From contig JADGPK010000010.1 of the NCBI GenBank assembly GCA_017882445.1, forward strand, positions 1 through 64,000: 64,000 nucleotides of DNA. The letters run 5' to 3'. A program made the translations under genes and the position numbers. Of the stretch, positions 32,594 to 41,393 are shown in pieces (position 1 is the stretch's first letter; each line of letters starts with the position of its first letter). This stretch comes from Solirubrobacteraceae bacterium (GTDB lineage: Bacteria > Actinomycetota > Thermoleophilia > Solirubrobacterales > Solirubrobacteraceae). The notes under the pieces are model-generated. The model was given only the letters and a program-made list of their open reading frames with translations. It was not told where the DNA came from and made no database searches.

Positions 32594-34090
32594 CTAGGCG
32601 TGAGCGTCGTTGATGTGTGCTGCGCTTGAGCTCCCCGTCGCCGTGTCGCCCTGGGCGAAGCCGACCTCCTGGCCCGCCAGGGCGGTGCCCGCGGCGCGCG
32701 CCTCTTCGGCCACGGCGGCCGCCACGGCGGGGGCGACGTCGCGATTGAACACCGAGGGGATGATGTAGTCCTCGCGCAGCTCGCCCTCGTCGACGATCGC
32801 CGCTATCGCACGGGCGGCCGCCATCTTCATCTCCTCGGTGATCGTCGGCGCGCGCACGTCCAGCGCGCCCCTGAAGATGCCCGGGAAGCACAGCACGTTG
32901 TTGATCTGGTTGGGAAAGTCCGAGCGCCCGGTGGCCATGATCCGCACGTACGGCGCCGCCTCCGCGGGGTGCACCTCGGGGTTCGGGTTGGCCATCGCGA
33001 ACACCATGGCGTCCTTGTTCATCCGCGCCAGCGCCTCCGCCGGCAGCGCGCGCGCGCCGGAGACGCCGATGAGCAGGTCCGCTCCGTCGATCACGTCCGC
33101 CGGAGCGCCCGAGCGGCAGTCGGGGTTGGTCGACTCGGCGAACCAGCGCTTGACGGAGTTCAGCGACCCATCCAGGTAGTCCTCGCGCTGGACGTGCAGC
33201 GCGCCGCTCGAATCGGCGCCGATGATCTTGTGCACTCCGGCGGCGAGCAGGATCTTCGTGACCGCGATCCCGGCCGCGCCCAGGCCGATCACGAGCACGT
33301 CCAGGTCCTCCAGGTGCCGGCCCGTCAGCTTCACCGCGTTCAGCAGTGCCGCCATCACGACCACCGCCGTTCCATGCTGGTCGTCGTGGAACACGGGGAT
33401 GTCGAGTTGGGCCTTTAGCTGCTCCTCGATTTCGAAGCAGCGCGGCGCGGAGATGTCCTCGAGGTTGATGCCGCCGAAGGCCGGGGCGATCAGCTTGACC
33501 GTCCGCACGATCTCCTCGGCGTCGGTCGTGTCGAGGCAGATCGGGAACGCATCGACGCCGGCGAACTCCTTGAACAGGCAGCACTTGCCCTCCATCACCG
33601 GCATCGCCGCGCGGGGTCCGATGTCTCCCAGGCCGAGCACCGCGGTGCCGTCTGAGACGACGGCGACCGTGTTGCGCTTGATCGTGTACTGGAACGCCTT
33701 GTCCGCGTCGTCCGCGATCGCGCGGCAGACGCGCGCGACCCCGGGGGTGTAGGCCATCGAGAGGTCATCGCGGGTCTTCAGCGGGTGCTTGTTGTGCTGT
33801 TCGATCTTTCCGCCGACGTGCAGTAGGAAGGTGCGGTCGGTCGTGTCGATCACATCCGCGCCGTCGATCGCGTCGATCGCTGAGATGATGCGATGCCAGT
33901 GCTCCCTTCCCGAGGCGTCGACGATGATGTCGCGCACGCTGTGCCCGCCGTCGACCTCGACGAGATCGACGGCGCCGACCATGCCGCCCGCCTCGCCGAT
34001 CGTGCTCGTGACGCTTCCGAGGATTCCCGCTGAGTCATTGAGCTTGACGCGGATGGTGAGGCGATACTGCGCGCTGGGGGTGGCGCTCAC
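32594..34090 (-). CDS. NAD(P)-dependent malic enzyme with N-terminal ACT domain
   Basis: The 498-residue protein begins with an ACT-like domain (about 8-85: [28 protein letters not shown]), then the malic enzyme body: [37 protein letters not shown], catalytic-metal region [17 protein letters not shown], Rossmann [16 protein letters not shown] and [15 protein letters not shown]. It decarboxylates malate to pyruvate. The ACT domain probably gives allosteric control by an amino acid or similar ligand. The C-terminal tail (~35 residues) is unlike the core. It lies divergent from polA. Confidence 0.95.
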   Translation of the reverse strand: MSATPSAQYRLTIRVKLNDSAGILGSVTSTIGEAGGMVGAVDLVEVDGGHSVRDIIVDASGREHWHRIISAIDAIDGADVIDTTDRTFLLHVGGKIEQHNKHPLKTRDDLSMAYTPGVARVCRAIADDADKAFQYTIKRNTVAVVSDGTAVLGLGDIGPRAAMPVMEGKCCLFKEFAGVDAFPICLDTTDAEEIVRTVKLIAPAFGGINLEDISAPRCFEIEEQLKAQLDIPVFHDDQHGTAVVVMAALLNAVKLTGRHLEDLDVLVIGLGAAGIAVTKILLAAGVHKIIGADSSGALHVQREDYLDGSLNSVKRWFAESTNPDCRSGAPADVIDGADLLIGVSGARALPAEALARMNKDAMVFAMANPNPEVHPAEAAPYVRIMATGRSDFPNQINNVLCFPGIFRGALDVRAPTITEEMKMAAARAIAAIVDEGELREDYIIPSVFNRDVAPAVAAAVAEEARAAGTALAGQEVGFAQGDTATGSSSAAHINDAHA

Positions 34091-34214
34091 GGGCTGGGGC
34101 TCCTAGGTTGTTGGCGGGACCGGATGTTAGGAGGTATCCCGCAGGAGCGATTGTTCGTGTTCTGGGAGGGCGTGGCCGTCGATGGGCCGCGCCTCCTCGT
34201 AAAGTGCTCAGACG

Positions 34215-36881
34215 ATGGCGGTCAAGACGACAGCGGATGCCAGCACGCGCGCCGCGGGCGGCTCGCATGCAGCCGCCGAGGCGGCGGACGCGGGCCGGCG
34301 CCTGTTCCTGATCGACGGCCCGAGTCTCGTCTACCGCGCGTTCTACGCGCTGCCCGAGTCGATCGCCACCTCGACGGGGATACCCACCAACGCGATCTTC
34401 GGGTTCGCCTCGATGCTCGTCAAGATCGTCACCGAGCACGGCGTGTGCCCCACCGTCGTGGCCTGGGACGCCGGCACCTCCGGGCGCAGCGAGATGTTCG
34501 CCGAGTACAAGGCCCAGCGGCGCTCGCGCCCGGACCTGCTCAAGCAGCAATGGCCGGCGATGGAACCGCTGGTAGAGGCGTTCGGCTACCGCAACGTGCG
34601 CGTCGAGGGCTACGAGGCCGACGACGTGATCGCCTCGCTCGTCGAGCGGGCGTTGCACGCGCGCCCGCCGGTGCCCGTGATGATCGTCACAGGCGACCGC
34701 GACGTCTTCCAGCTGATCGACGAGCAGGGGCTGGTCAAGGTCATGGCCACGACGCGGGGGATCACCGACACGAAGGTCTATGACCGCCGGGCCGTGATCG
34801 ACCGCTACGGCATCCCTCCGGAGCTGATCCCCGACTTCTACGGTCTGAAGGGGGACACCTCCGACAACATCCCCGGCGTCCCGGGGATCGGCGACAAGAC
34901 CGCCAGCGAGCTGATCCAGAGCTTCGGCTCACTCGAGCAGGTGCTCGCCCACGTCGCTGACATCAGCGGACCGAAGCGCAAACAGAACCTGCTCGAGCAC
35001 GCCGAGGACGCGCGCGTGTCCAAGCGCCTGGCGACGGTCCAGCGTGACGTGGCGGTCGACTTCGACATCGCCGCCGAGGCCGCCCGCGAGCCAGATCGCT
35101 CGCGAGTGCGCGAGGTCTTCCGCGAGTATGAGCTCCGCGACCCCCTGCGCCGCCTGGAGGAGGCGCTCGCCGAGTCCGATGCGGCCGCGTCCGTGCCGTT
35201 CGAGCAGGCCGTCACGCTCACCGCGCGCCTGCGTGCTGGCTCAACATCGGACATCGAGCGGCTGGGCGACAGCGACGCGGAGCTGCGTGTGGCGGCGCGC
35301 GCGAGCGAGGCGCCCGAGGGCGCGCTGTTCGCCGACGGCGCGCCGTGGCGCTTCGCGGTGGCCGTTGAGGGCGAGGTGCTGGCCGGTGACTGCGCCGGCC
35401 CCGAGGAGGTCGTCGAGGCCTGCGCCGAGCGCCCGGTGGTGGCCCACGACGCAAAGGCGCTCGGAGCGGTGCCGGCGAGACTCCTCCACGACACGCTGCT
35501 CGGCGCGTACCTGCTCGAGCCGGCCCGGCGCGGCTACCCGTTTGCGGAGCTGTGCGAGGAGCGCGGGATGGCCACCGACGTCGAGGACCCCGTCGCGGCC
35601 GACGCCGTGTTGCTTGGCGCGCTGGCCGACTGGCAGCGCGAGCAGCTCGCCGAGCGAGGCCTCGAGCCGCTGATGCGCGACATCGAGCTGCCGTTGGTGG
35701 CCGTCCTGCGCGACATGGAGCTGCTCGGGGTGCGCCTGAACGTCGAGCGCCTGGCCGGTATCACCGAGCGCGTGCGCGAGGAGATCGGGGCCCTCGAAGC
35801 GGAGATCTTCGCGCTGGCGGACGAGGAGTTCCTGATCGCCTCGCCCCAGCAGCTGGGGGAGATACTGTTCGAGAAGCTCGGGCTGTCGCGCAAGCGTCGC
35901 GGCAAGACCGGGTTCTCGACCGATGCGCGCGTCCTGCAGGCGATTCGCACAGAGCATGAGATCGTCCCCAAGATCGAGCGCTGGCGCGAGCTCTCGACCC
36001 TCACAAAGACCTATCTGGACGTCCTTCCCGAGCTCGTCGACGAGCAGTCGCGGATACATACGACGTTCCTGCAGGCGGTCGCCCAGACGGGTCGCCTGTC
36101 GAGCACCAACCCGAACATGCAGAACGTGCCCATCCGCACGCCGCTCGGACGGGAGATCCGGGGCTGCTTCGAGGCGCAGGACGGCTGGGTGCTCATCTCG
36201 GCCGACTACTCGCAGATCGAGCTGCGAGTGCTGGCCCATGCCGCCGGCGAGGACGCGCTGATGGAGATCTTCGCGCGCGGCGAGGACGTGCACACCGCGA
36301 CGGCCTCGCGCGTGTTCGGCGTGACGCCGAGCGAGATCGATCCGGGGATGCGCTCGAAGGCCAAGATGATCAACTACGGGATCGTCTATGGCCTGTCCGA
36401 CTACGGGCTGGCGGACCGCCTGAACATCGGGCGGGCGGAGGCCAAGGAGTTCATCGACGCCTACCTCGAGCGCTTTCCGCAGGTCGCCCGCTTCATGGCC
36501 GCGACCGTCGAGAGCGCCCGCGAGGCCGGCGACGTCAAGACGCTGTGGGGCAGGCGCCGGCAGATACCCGAGCTGCGTGCGCGCAACTACCAGGTGCGCA
36601 CGCTCGGCGAACGTCTGGCGGTCAACACGGTCATCCAGGGCACCGCCGCGGACATCATCAAGCTGGCGATGGTGCGTTGCCACCGGGCGCTCTCAGAATC
36701 GGCACTGCAGACCCGGCTGCTGCTCACGATCCACGACGAGCTGCTGTTCGAAGGGCCTCCGGCCGAGAAGGTGCAGGCGCGTGAGCTGATCGAGCGCGAG
36801 ATGGTCGGCGTGTGGGGGTCTCGCGAGCCGCGCATGGCGGTGGACATCGGCGACGGGCGCACCTGGTTGGAGGCGAAGTGA
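34215..36881 (+). CDS. polA: DNA polymerase I
   Basis: The 888-residue protein has the 5'-3' exonuclease domain (FLIDGPSLVYRAFYALP, TGDRDVFQLI, YGLKGDTSDNIPGVPGIGDKTA), a middle 3'-5' exonuclease-like domain lacking the usual DxE motifs and so probably inactive, and the family A polymerase domain (QTGRLSSTNPNMQNVPIRT, LISADYSQIELRVLAH, RSKAKMINYGIVYGLSDYGL, LTIHDELLFE). It fills gaps in repair and removes RNA primers. A leader of ~25 residues precedes the exonuclease domain. It lies on the strand opposite to the malic enzyme; the intergenic 124 bp holds both promoters. Confidence 0.97.
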   Translation: MAVKTTADASTRAAGGSHAAAEAADAGRRLFLIDGPSLVYRAFYALPESIATSTGIPTNAIFGFASMLVKIVTEHGVCPTVVAWDAGTSGRSEMFAEYKAQRRSRPDLLKQQWPAMEPLVEAFGYRNVRVEGYEADDVIASLVERALHARPPVPVMIVTGDRDVFQLIDEQGLVKVMATTRGITDTKVYDRRAVIDRYGIPPELIPDFYGLKGDTSDNIPGVPGIGDKTASELIQSFGSLEQVLAHVADISGPKRKQNLLEHAEDARVSKRLATVQRDVAVDFDIAAEAAREPDRSRVREVFREYELRDPLRRLEEALAESDAAASVPFEQAVTLTARLRAGSTSDIERLGDSDAELRVAARASEAPEGALFADGAPWRFAVAVEGEVLAGDCAGPEEVVEACAERPVVAHDAKALGAVPARLLHDTLLGAYLLEPARRGYPFAELCEERGMATDVEDPVAADAVLLGALADWQREQLAERGLEPLMRDIELPLVAVLRDMELLGVRLNVERLAGITERVREEIGALEAEIFALADEEFLIASPQQLGEILFEKLGLSRKRRGKTGFSTDARVLQAIRTEHEIVPKIERWRELSTLTKTYLDVLPELVDEQSRIHTTFLQAVAQTGRLSSTNPNMQNVPIRTPLGREIRGCFEAQDGWVLISADYSQIELRVLAHAAGEDALMEIFARGEDVHTATASRVFGVTPSEIDPGMRSKAKMINYGIVYGLSDYGLADRLNIGRAEAKEFIDAYLERFPQVARFMAATVESAREAGDVKTLWGRRRQIPELRARNYQVRTLGERLAVNTVIQGTAADIIKLAMVRCHRALSESALQTRLLLTIHDELLFEGPPAEKVQARELIEREMVGVWGSREPRMAVDIGDGRTWLEAK

Positions 36882-36903
36882 GCGTCGCGCGGGGGAGCGC
36901 GGC

Positions 36904-37347
36904 GTGAGCCGCACCATCGCCGTCCTGCTCGGCGTCGGCGCCGGCTGCGTGGTGGGCATGCAGGCGCCGATCAACTCGCGCCTGGGCAGATCGGTCGGGA
37001 GCGTTCAGGCCGCGACGTTCTCCTTCCTGATCGGCACGGCGCTGCTCTTGGTGATCGCCGCGTTCGTGCGCGGCGGACTCGGCGATCTGGGCCACATCGG
37101 CAGGGCGCCGTGGTGGGCGCTCGTGGGCGGCCTGCTCGGAGCGCTCTACGTGACGGTGGCGCTCGTCGCGGTCCGGACGCTCGGCGCGAGCGGCCTGACG
37201 GCGGTCACGATCGCCGGTCAGCTCGCCATCTCGGTGGCGATCGACCGCTTCGGCCTGCTCGGCGTCGCGCGCCAGCCGATTGGCGCCACGCGCGTCGTCG
37301 GTCTCGTGCTGCTCGTCGCCGGCGTGCTGCTGGTCGTGCGCAAGTAG
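36904..37347 (+). CDS. DMT-type small membrane protein (YdcZ/DUF606-like)
   Basis: The 147-residue protein has five hydrophobic helices and the family start IAVLLGVGAGCVVGMQAPINSRLGRSVGSVQAATFSFLIGTALL. A GGLLGALYVTVALVAVRTLGASGLTAVTIAGQL segment is typical of YdcZ proteins, half-size relatives of EamA drug/metabolite transporters that often work as pairs. No partner copy is seen here. The GTG start is 22 nt after polA. Confidence 0.85.
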   Translation: MSRTIAVLLGVGAGCVVGMQAPINSRLGRSVGSVQAATFSFLIGTALLLVIAAFVRGGLGDLGHIGRAPWWALVGGLLGALYVTVALVAVRTLGASGLTAVTIAGQLAISVAIDRFGLLGVARQPIGATRVVGLVLLVAGVLLVVRK

Positions 37348-37348
37348 C

Positions 37349-37450
37349 TCAGCCGAGCGCCACGCGGAACCCGTCGCGCGAGCTGGAGTGCTCAGGCGTC
37401 CAGCCGAGCTCGCGCCTGGCGCCCGCGAGGAAGACCCTCACGCGTGACCG
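37349..37450 (-). pseudogene. Possible remnant of an SDR epimerase C-terminus
   Basis: In the minus frame ending at 37349 the peptide RVFLAGARRELGWTPEHSSSRDGFRVALG resembles the C-terminal end of NAD-dependent epimerases, where a ARxELGWxP-x-HS-xRxGFRxAL pattern is common. Nothing upstream in the same frame resembles an epimerase; that part belongs to the FAD reductase gene in another frame. It could be a gene scar, or the tail could have once been part of a neighbouring gene. The match is short, so confidence is low. Confidence 0.35.
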
Positions 37451-37455
37451 GTTGC

Positions 37456-38616
37456 TCAGGCCGCCAGCGCGGCGAGCCGCGGCGGTGTCGAGCGCGATCC
37501 ATCCCCGACGAACGAGGGCGGCGCGATCGCCAGGTACTGGGAGAACACCCACGTGGCCACCCGGCGATTCTCGAAGCCATGGACGATCGCGGACGCGGCC
37601 CGGCTCGGGTTGATCTGCCCCATCGCCCGCTGCGCGCCGAGCAGCCAGCGGTATTTGCGGGCGTGGGAGTCCGAGAAGGCGCCGTAGCGAGCCAGCGCCT
37701 GCTCGCGCGTTCGCCCGCCCTCCAGCACAGCGCGCAGCTCCCGTCCGCAGGCGAGCCCGAAGTAGATCGCGGTGCGTATGCCCTCGGCCGTCAACGGGAG
37801 ACAGTGCCCCGCCGAGTCGCCCGCGAAGAAGACGCCGTCCTCGCTCGCGCGGCGCAGCTGGTGGGGGATCCAGTTGCCCTGGTAGCCGTCCGCTGCCAGC
37901 CCGACGTGGTGCGCGAGCCTGACGGTGGGCTCCTTCACGCGGTGGGAGGGCCAGAAGGAGCCGACTCCGACGCGCAGCTCGTCGCCGGCGGGAAAGCTCC
38001 AGGAGTAGCCGGCCCTGATGTAGCGGGCGTCGAGCCACAGCTCCATCTCCTCGCCGCGGCCCTCGGGGTGGACCTCCAAGCCTCTGGAGAGCGGGGCGTT
38101 GGGCGGCTGGATCGCCGTCGCGTTCGAGAGCACGCGCCTCCAGCCGAGCCCGTCCACCACCAGCGGAGCGTGCAGCTCGCCGCGGTCGGTGTGTACCGTG
38201 AGGCCCTCCCGTCCCGTGACGGTGGCCGTCTCGAACTCGAGCTCGGGCGAGGCGGCCTGACTCCACAGCAGAGCGCACAGCTCGCGGTAGTCGAACATCG
38301 AGAACGACCACGGCAGCTGCCAGCGCGAGGTGCGAAACGGCGTATGGACGACCAGCTCGTCGAAGCTCTGGCGCAGCGAGCCGAGGAGATCGAGCGCCTC
38401 GAGCCAGACGGTTGGGATCGCGCAGGCCGAGGTCTGGCGCTCGCCGATCTCGTAGCGGTCGATCACCAGCACCCGCGCACCCGACCCGGCAAGCTCCCGC
38501 GCGACTGCCAATCCGGCGAAGCTCGCCCCGCAAACGAGCACGTCGCAGTCACGCTCCAAGCGGGTGCGCCGCTCTCCGCGCTTCGTCGCTCGAACAGGCA
38601 TGTGCCCGGCAATCAT
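37456..38616 (-). CDS. FAD-dependent oxidoreductase, geranylgeranyl-reductase-like
   Basis: The 386-residue protein has the FAD-binding motif CDVLVCGASFAGLAVARELAGSGARVLVIDRYEIGERQTSACA, a core with Asp-rich FAD contact VFFAGDSAGHCLPLTAEGIRTAIYFG, and a C-terminal helical region. This is the layout of the geranylgeranyl reductase/halogenase-type flavoproteins that reduce isoprenoid double bonds or hydroxylate aromatic rings. The substrate is not known. The start could be the ATG at 38616 or the internal one at 38601. It is divergent from rpsA, with only 23 bp between starts, so the promoters overlap. Confidence 0.85.
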   Translation of the reverse strand: MIAGHMPVRATKRGERRTRLERDCDVLVCGASFAGLAVARELAGSGARVLVIDRYEIGERQTSACAIPTVWLEALDLLGSLRQSFDELVVHTPFRTSRWQLPWSFSMFDYRELCALLWSQAASPELEFETATVTGREGLTVHTDRGELHAPLVVDGLGWRRVLSNATAIQPPNAPLSRGLEVHPEGRGEEMELWLDARYIRAGYSWSFPAGDELRVGVGSFWPSHRVKEPTVRLAHHVGLAADGYQGNWIPHQLRRASEDGVFFAGDSAGHCLPLTAEGIRTAIYFGLACGRELRAVLEGGRTREQALARYGAFSDSHARKYRWLLGAQRAMGQINPSRAASAIVHGFENRRVATWVFSQYLAIAPPSFVGDGSRSTPPRLAALAA

Positions 38617-38639
38617 ACGGCTGCGCTACGCTTCGGCCG

Positions 38640-40166
38640 GTGCAAACGCTGATGGAGAATCCTCAGGCCCGCGTCGTTGACGGGTCAAACGGGCTGTTGC
38701 TCGAAGTCGACGGACAGATCGTTCCCAACTACGACGCCACTTTCCGGGCGATCGAGGAGGGCGAGGTGGTCACCGGCCACGTCGTGCGCATCGACAAGGA
38801 CGAGGTCCTGGTCGACATCGGCTACAAGTCCGAGGGCGTCATCCCGGCCAACGAGCTCTCGATCCGCAAGTCGGTCGACCCGAACGAGGAGGTCCACCTC
38901 GGCGAGGAGGTCGACGCGATCGTCATGACCAAGGAGGACCAGGACGGTCGCCTGATCATGTCCAAGAAGCGTGCGCGCTTCGAGAAGGCCTGGCGCCGCA
39001 TCGAAACGGCGGCCGAGTCCGGCGAGCCGGTCGAGGGAACGGTCATCGAGGTCGTCAAGGGCGGCCTGATCATCGACCTCGGCGTGCGCGGGTTCCTGCC
39101 CGCGTCGCTCGTGGACATCCGCAGGGTTCCGAACCTCGACGAATACATGGGCACCAAGATCGAGACCAAGGTGATCGAGCTCAACCGCTCGCGCAACAAC
39201 GTCGTGCTCTCCCGCCGCGCGGTCCTCGAGGAGGAGCGCAAGGAGGTTCGCCAGCAGATCCTCGACCGCCTCCAGCCCGGGCTGGTCGTCGAGGGCCAGA
39301 TCTCCAACATCGTGGACTTCGGGGCGTTCGTCGACCTGGACGGGATCGACGGCCTGATCCACATCTCCGAGCTGTCGTGGTCGCACGTGAACCACCCGAG
39401 CGAGATCCTGGCGATCGGGGACACCGTCAAGGTCAAGGTGCTCGACATCGACCGCGACCGCCAGCGCATCTCGCTGGGCCTCAAGCAGACCCAGGAGGAT
39501 CCCTGGCAGCGGATCGTGGACACATACAACGTCAACGACGAGCTCCAGGGCAAGGTCACCAAGGTGGTCACGTTCGGCGCGTTCGTCGAGATCCTCGATG
39601 GCGTCGAGGGCCTCGTGCACATCTCAGAGCTGGCTCCCCACCACGTCGAGAGCCCACGCGAGATCGTCCATCCCGGCGATGAGATCCGGGTTCGCATCCT
39701 GGAGATCGATTCCGAGCGCAGGCGCCTGTCGCTGTCGGCCAAGCGGGTCGAGGACCAGCTCCTCCCCGTGACACGGCCCGGCGAACCAGAGCGTCCCCCC
39801 GTGCCCGCCGGCGAGGCGAGCGAGATCGCGGTAGACGACGGCGGTGAGGGCGCGGTCGCGTTCGAGGCTGACCTCGCCCATGAGGCTGAGCAGAGCGTCG
39901 CTGAGGTTGAGGTCGCGGAGGCCGGGATCGACGTTGATGTCGCCACTGAGGCTGAGCAGGGCGTCGCCGAGCCCGAGGTCGCGTCAGCCGAGGTTGAGGT
40001 CGCCGAGGCGTCGAGCCCTGAGGCAGCCGTAGAGGCGCCCGAGACGGTCGAGGTCCCTGGGGCGACGGCGCAGCCCGACGATTCCACTACCGCAGAGCAG
40101 GCCGCATCGACGCAGGGCGAGGTGGCCGAGCCCGAGCTCACCGCCGAGTCCGCGCAGCAGGACTGA
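38640..40166 (+). CDS. rpsA: Ribosomal protein S1
   Basis: Four S1 (OB-fold) repeats are seen: GHVVRIDKDEVLVDIGYKSEGVIP, GTVIEVVKGGLIIDLGVRGFLPASLV, GQISNIVDFGAFVDLDGIDGLIHISELSW and GKVTKVVTFGAFVEILDGVEGLVHISEL. It binds mRNA on the 30S subunit. The start is GTG 38640, 7 nt after TACGCT (leaderless pattern), or ATG 38652; the track ORF from 38412 overlaps the divergent FAD gene. After residue ~385 comes an acidic, low-complexity tail of ~120 residues with imperfect repeats (AEQSVAEVEVAEAG, AEQGVAEPEVASAEVEVAEA), longer than in E. coli relatives. Confidence 0.95.
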   Translation: MQTLMENPQARVVDGSNGLLLEVDGQIVPNYDATFRAIEEGEVVTGHVVRIDKDEVLVDIGYKSEGVIPANELSIRKSVDPNEEVHLGEEVDAIVMTKEDQDGRLIMSKKRARFEKAWRRIETAAESGEPVEGTVIEVVKGGLIIDLGVRGFLPASLVDIRRVPNLDEYMGTKIETKVIELNRSRNNVVLSRRAVLEEERKEVRQQILDRLQPGLVVEGQISNIVDFGAFVDLDGIDGLIHISELSWSHVNHPSEILAIGDTVKVKVLDIDRDRQRISLGLKQTQEDPWQRIVDTYNVNDELQGKVTKVVTFGAFVEILDGVEGLVHISELAPHHVESPREIVHPGDEIRVRILEIDSERRRLSLSAKRVEDQLLPVTRPGEPERPPVPAGEASEIAVDDGGEGAVAFEADLAHEAEQSVAEVEVAEAGIDVDVATEAEQGVAEPEVASAEVEVAEASSPEAAVEAPETVEVPGATAQPDDSTTAEQAASTQGEVAEPELTAESAQQD

Positions 40167-40190
40167 CGCGGCCCGGGCGACTCTGAGACT

Positions 40191-40787
40191 GTGCGCAACC
40201 CGGCGCCCCTGCTCGGGCTGACCGGCGGCCTGGGCGCAGGCAAGTCGACCGCCCTTCAGGTGCTCTCGAGGCTGGGCGCGGAGGTGCTGTCGAGCGATGC
40301 GGTCGTCCACGAGCTCTACGAGGGCGATGAGCTGCGCGAGGCGGTGGTCGCCCGCTTCGGTCCGCAGGTGGCGCCCGACGGCGTGGTGGACCGCTCGGCG
40401 GTCGCCCGGCGGGCGTTCGCGAGCCCCGAGGACCGAGCGTGGCTCGAGGGTCTGGTGTGGCCTCTGGTGGGCGTCCGGGTAGCGAGCTGGGTGGAGAGGG
40501 TGCGGGCGCAGAGACCCGCGCCACGCGCGGTGGTCGTGGAGGTTCCGCTGCTGTTCGAGGCGGGCATGCAGGGGCTGTATGACGCGACGATCGCGGTGGT
40601 CTCCGAGGAGGGTCTACGCCGGGCGCGGGCCGCGGCCCGGGGCCACGCGCTGCTGGACGAGCGCACGGCGCGCCAGCTCTCCCAGGAGGAGAAGGCCGAG
40701 CGCGCCACGTTCGTCGTGCTCAACGACGGAACCGAGGAGGACCTCGAACGAGAGCTGTCGGCGGTCCTTGAGAAGCTTGGAGAATGA
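40191..40787 (+). CDS. coaE: Dephospho-CoA kinase
   Basis: The 198-residue protein has the P-loop LTGGLGAGKSTALQVL, the SSDAVVHELY block and the conserved VVEVPLLFEAGMQGLYD. It phosphorylates dephospho-CoA in the last step of CoA synthesis. GTG start directly after GAGACT. It is followed by an overlapping lytic transglycosylase gene (ATGA). The panC-panD-panB genes for the same pathway lie 8-10 kb away. Confidence 0.95.
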   Translation: MRNPAPLLGLTGGLGAGKSTALQVLSRLGAEVLSSDAVVHELYEGDELREAVVARFGPQVAPDGVVDRSAVARRAFASPEDRAWLEGLVWPLVGVRVASWVERVRAQRPAPRAVVVEVPLLFEAGMQGLYDATIAVVSEEGLRRARAAARGHALLDERTARQLSQEEKAERATFVVLNDGTEEDLERELSAVLEKLGE

Positions 40788-41362
40788 GGCAGCGGACACT
40801 CGGAACGCTGGCGGCGATCGCCGCGACCCTGGTGTGTGCGGCCCTCGTGGTCTCTGCGCTCCAGCAGGCGGCTCGCAACTCTGCATTGCCGCTCACCAAC
40901 TCGAGCATCATCCGCGAACAGGCGGCCGCGAAGCGACTGGACCCCGCACTGATAGCCGCGGTGATCTACGCGGAGACGAGATTCGAACCGCGTCCCTCAC
41001 CAGCGGGAGCGCAGGGCCTGATGCAGATCCTCCCCGCGACCGCCTACTACCTGGCGCGGCTGTCCGGCGGCAGTGCCTTCACCGCCCGCGATCTGGCGAG
41101 TCCGAGCGTGAACGTGGCCTACGGCAGCTACTACCTGAGGTACCTGCTCGATCACTACGGGGGCAACGAGATGCTCGCCGTGGCCGCCTACAACGGCGGT
41201 CTCGCCAACGTCGACCGGTGGGTGGCGCAGGCGGTCGGGGCGGGCAGGACGCTCACCGTGGAAGCCATCCCGTTTCCGGAGACGCGCGAATACGTCCAGC
41301 GCGTCCTGAGCGCCCAGCGCGCCTATCGCGCGACCTACCCCCGCGCGCTAGGGCTGCTGTAG
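40784..41362 (+). CDS. Soluble lytic murein transglycosylase-like protein
   Basis: The 192-residue protein has an N-terminal membrane/signal segment (LGTLAAIAATLVCAALVVSALQQAA) and an SLT domain: ALIAAVIYAETRFEPRPSPAGAQGLMQILPATA with the catalytic Glu, then AYGSYYLRYLLDHYGGNEMLAVAAYNGG. It cuts peptidoglycan glycan strands outside the membrane. It overlaps coaE by 4 nt and precedes uvrB. Confidence 0.93.
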   Translation: MRQRTLGTLAAIAATLVCAALVVSALQQAARNSALPLTNSSIIREQAAAKRLDPALIAAVIYAETRFEPRPSPAGAQGLMQILPATAYYLARLSGGSAFTARDLASPSVNVAYGSYYLRYLLDHYGGNEMLAVAAYNGGLANVDRWVAQAVGAGRTLTVEAIPFPETREYVQRVLSAQRAYRATYPRALGLL

Positions 41363-41393
41363 GAAGCCCTGACCGCTCGCTACGGTAGGGAGG

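Noticed and set aside
34091-34214. Small RNA or peptide between malic enzyme and polA
   Set aside because: Only divergent promoter space is apparent; no hairpin with U-tract or short ORF with support.
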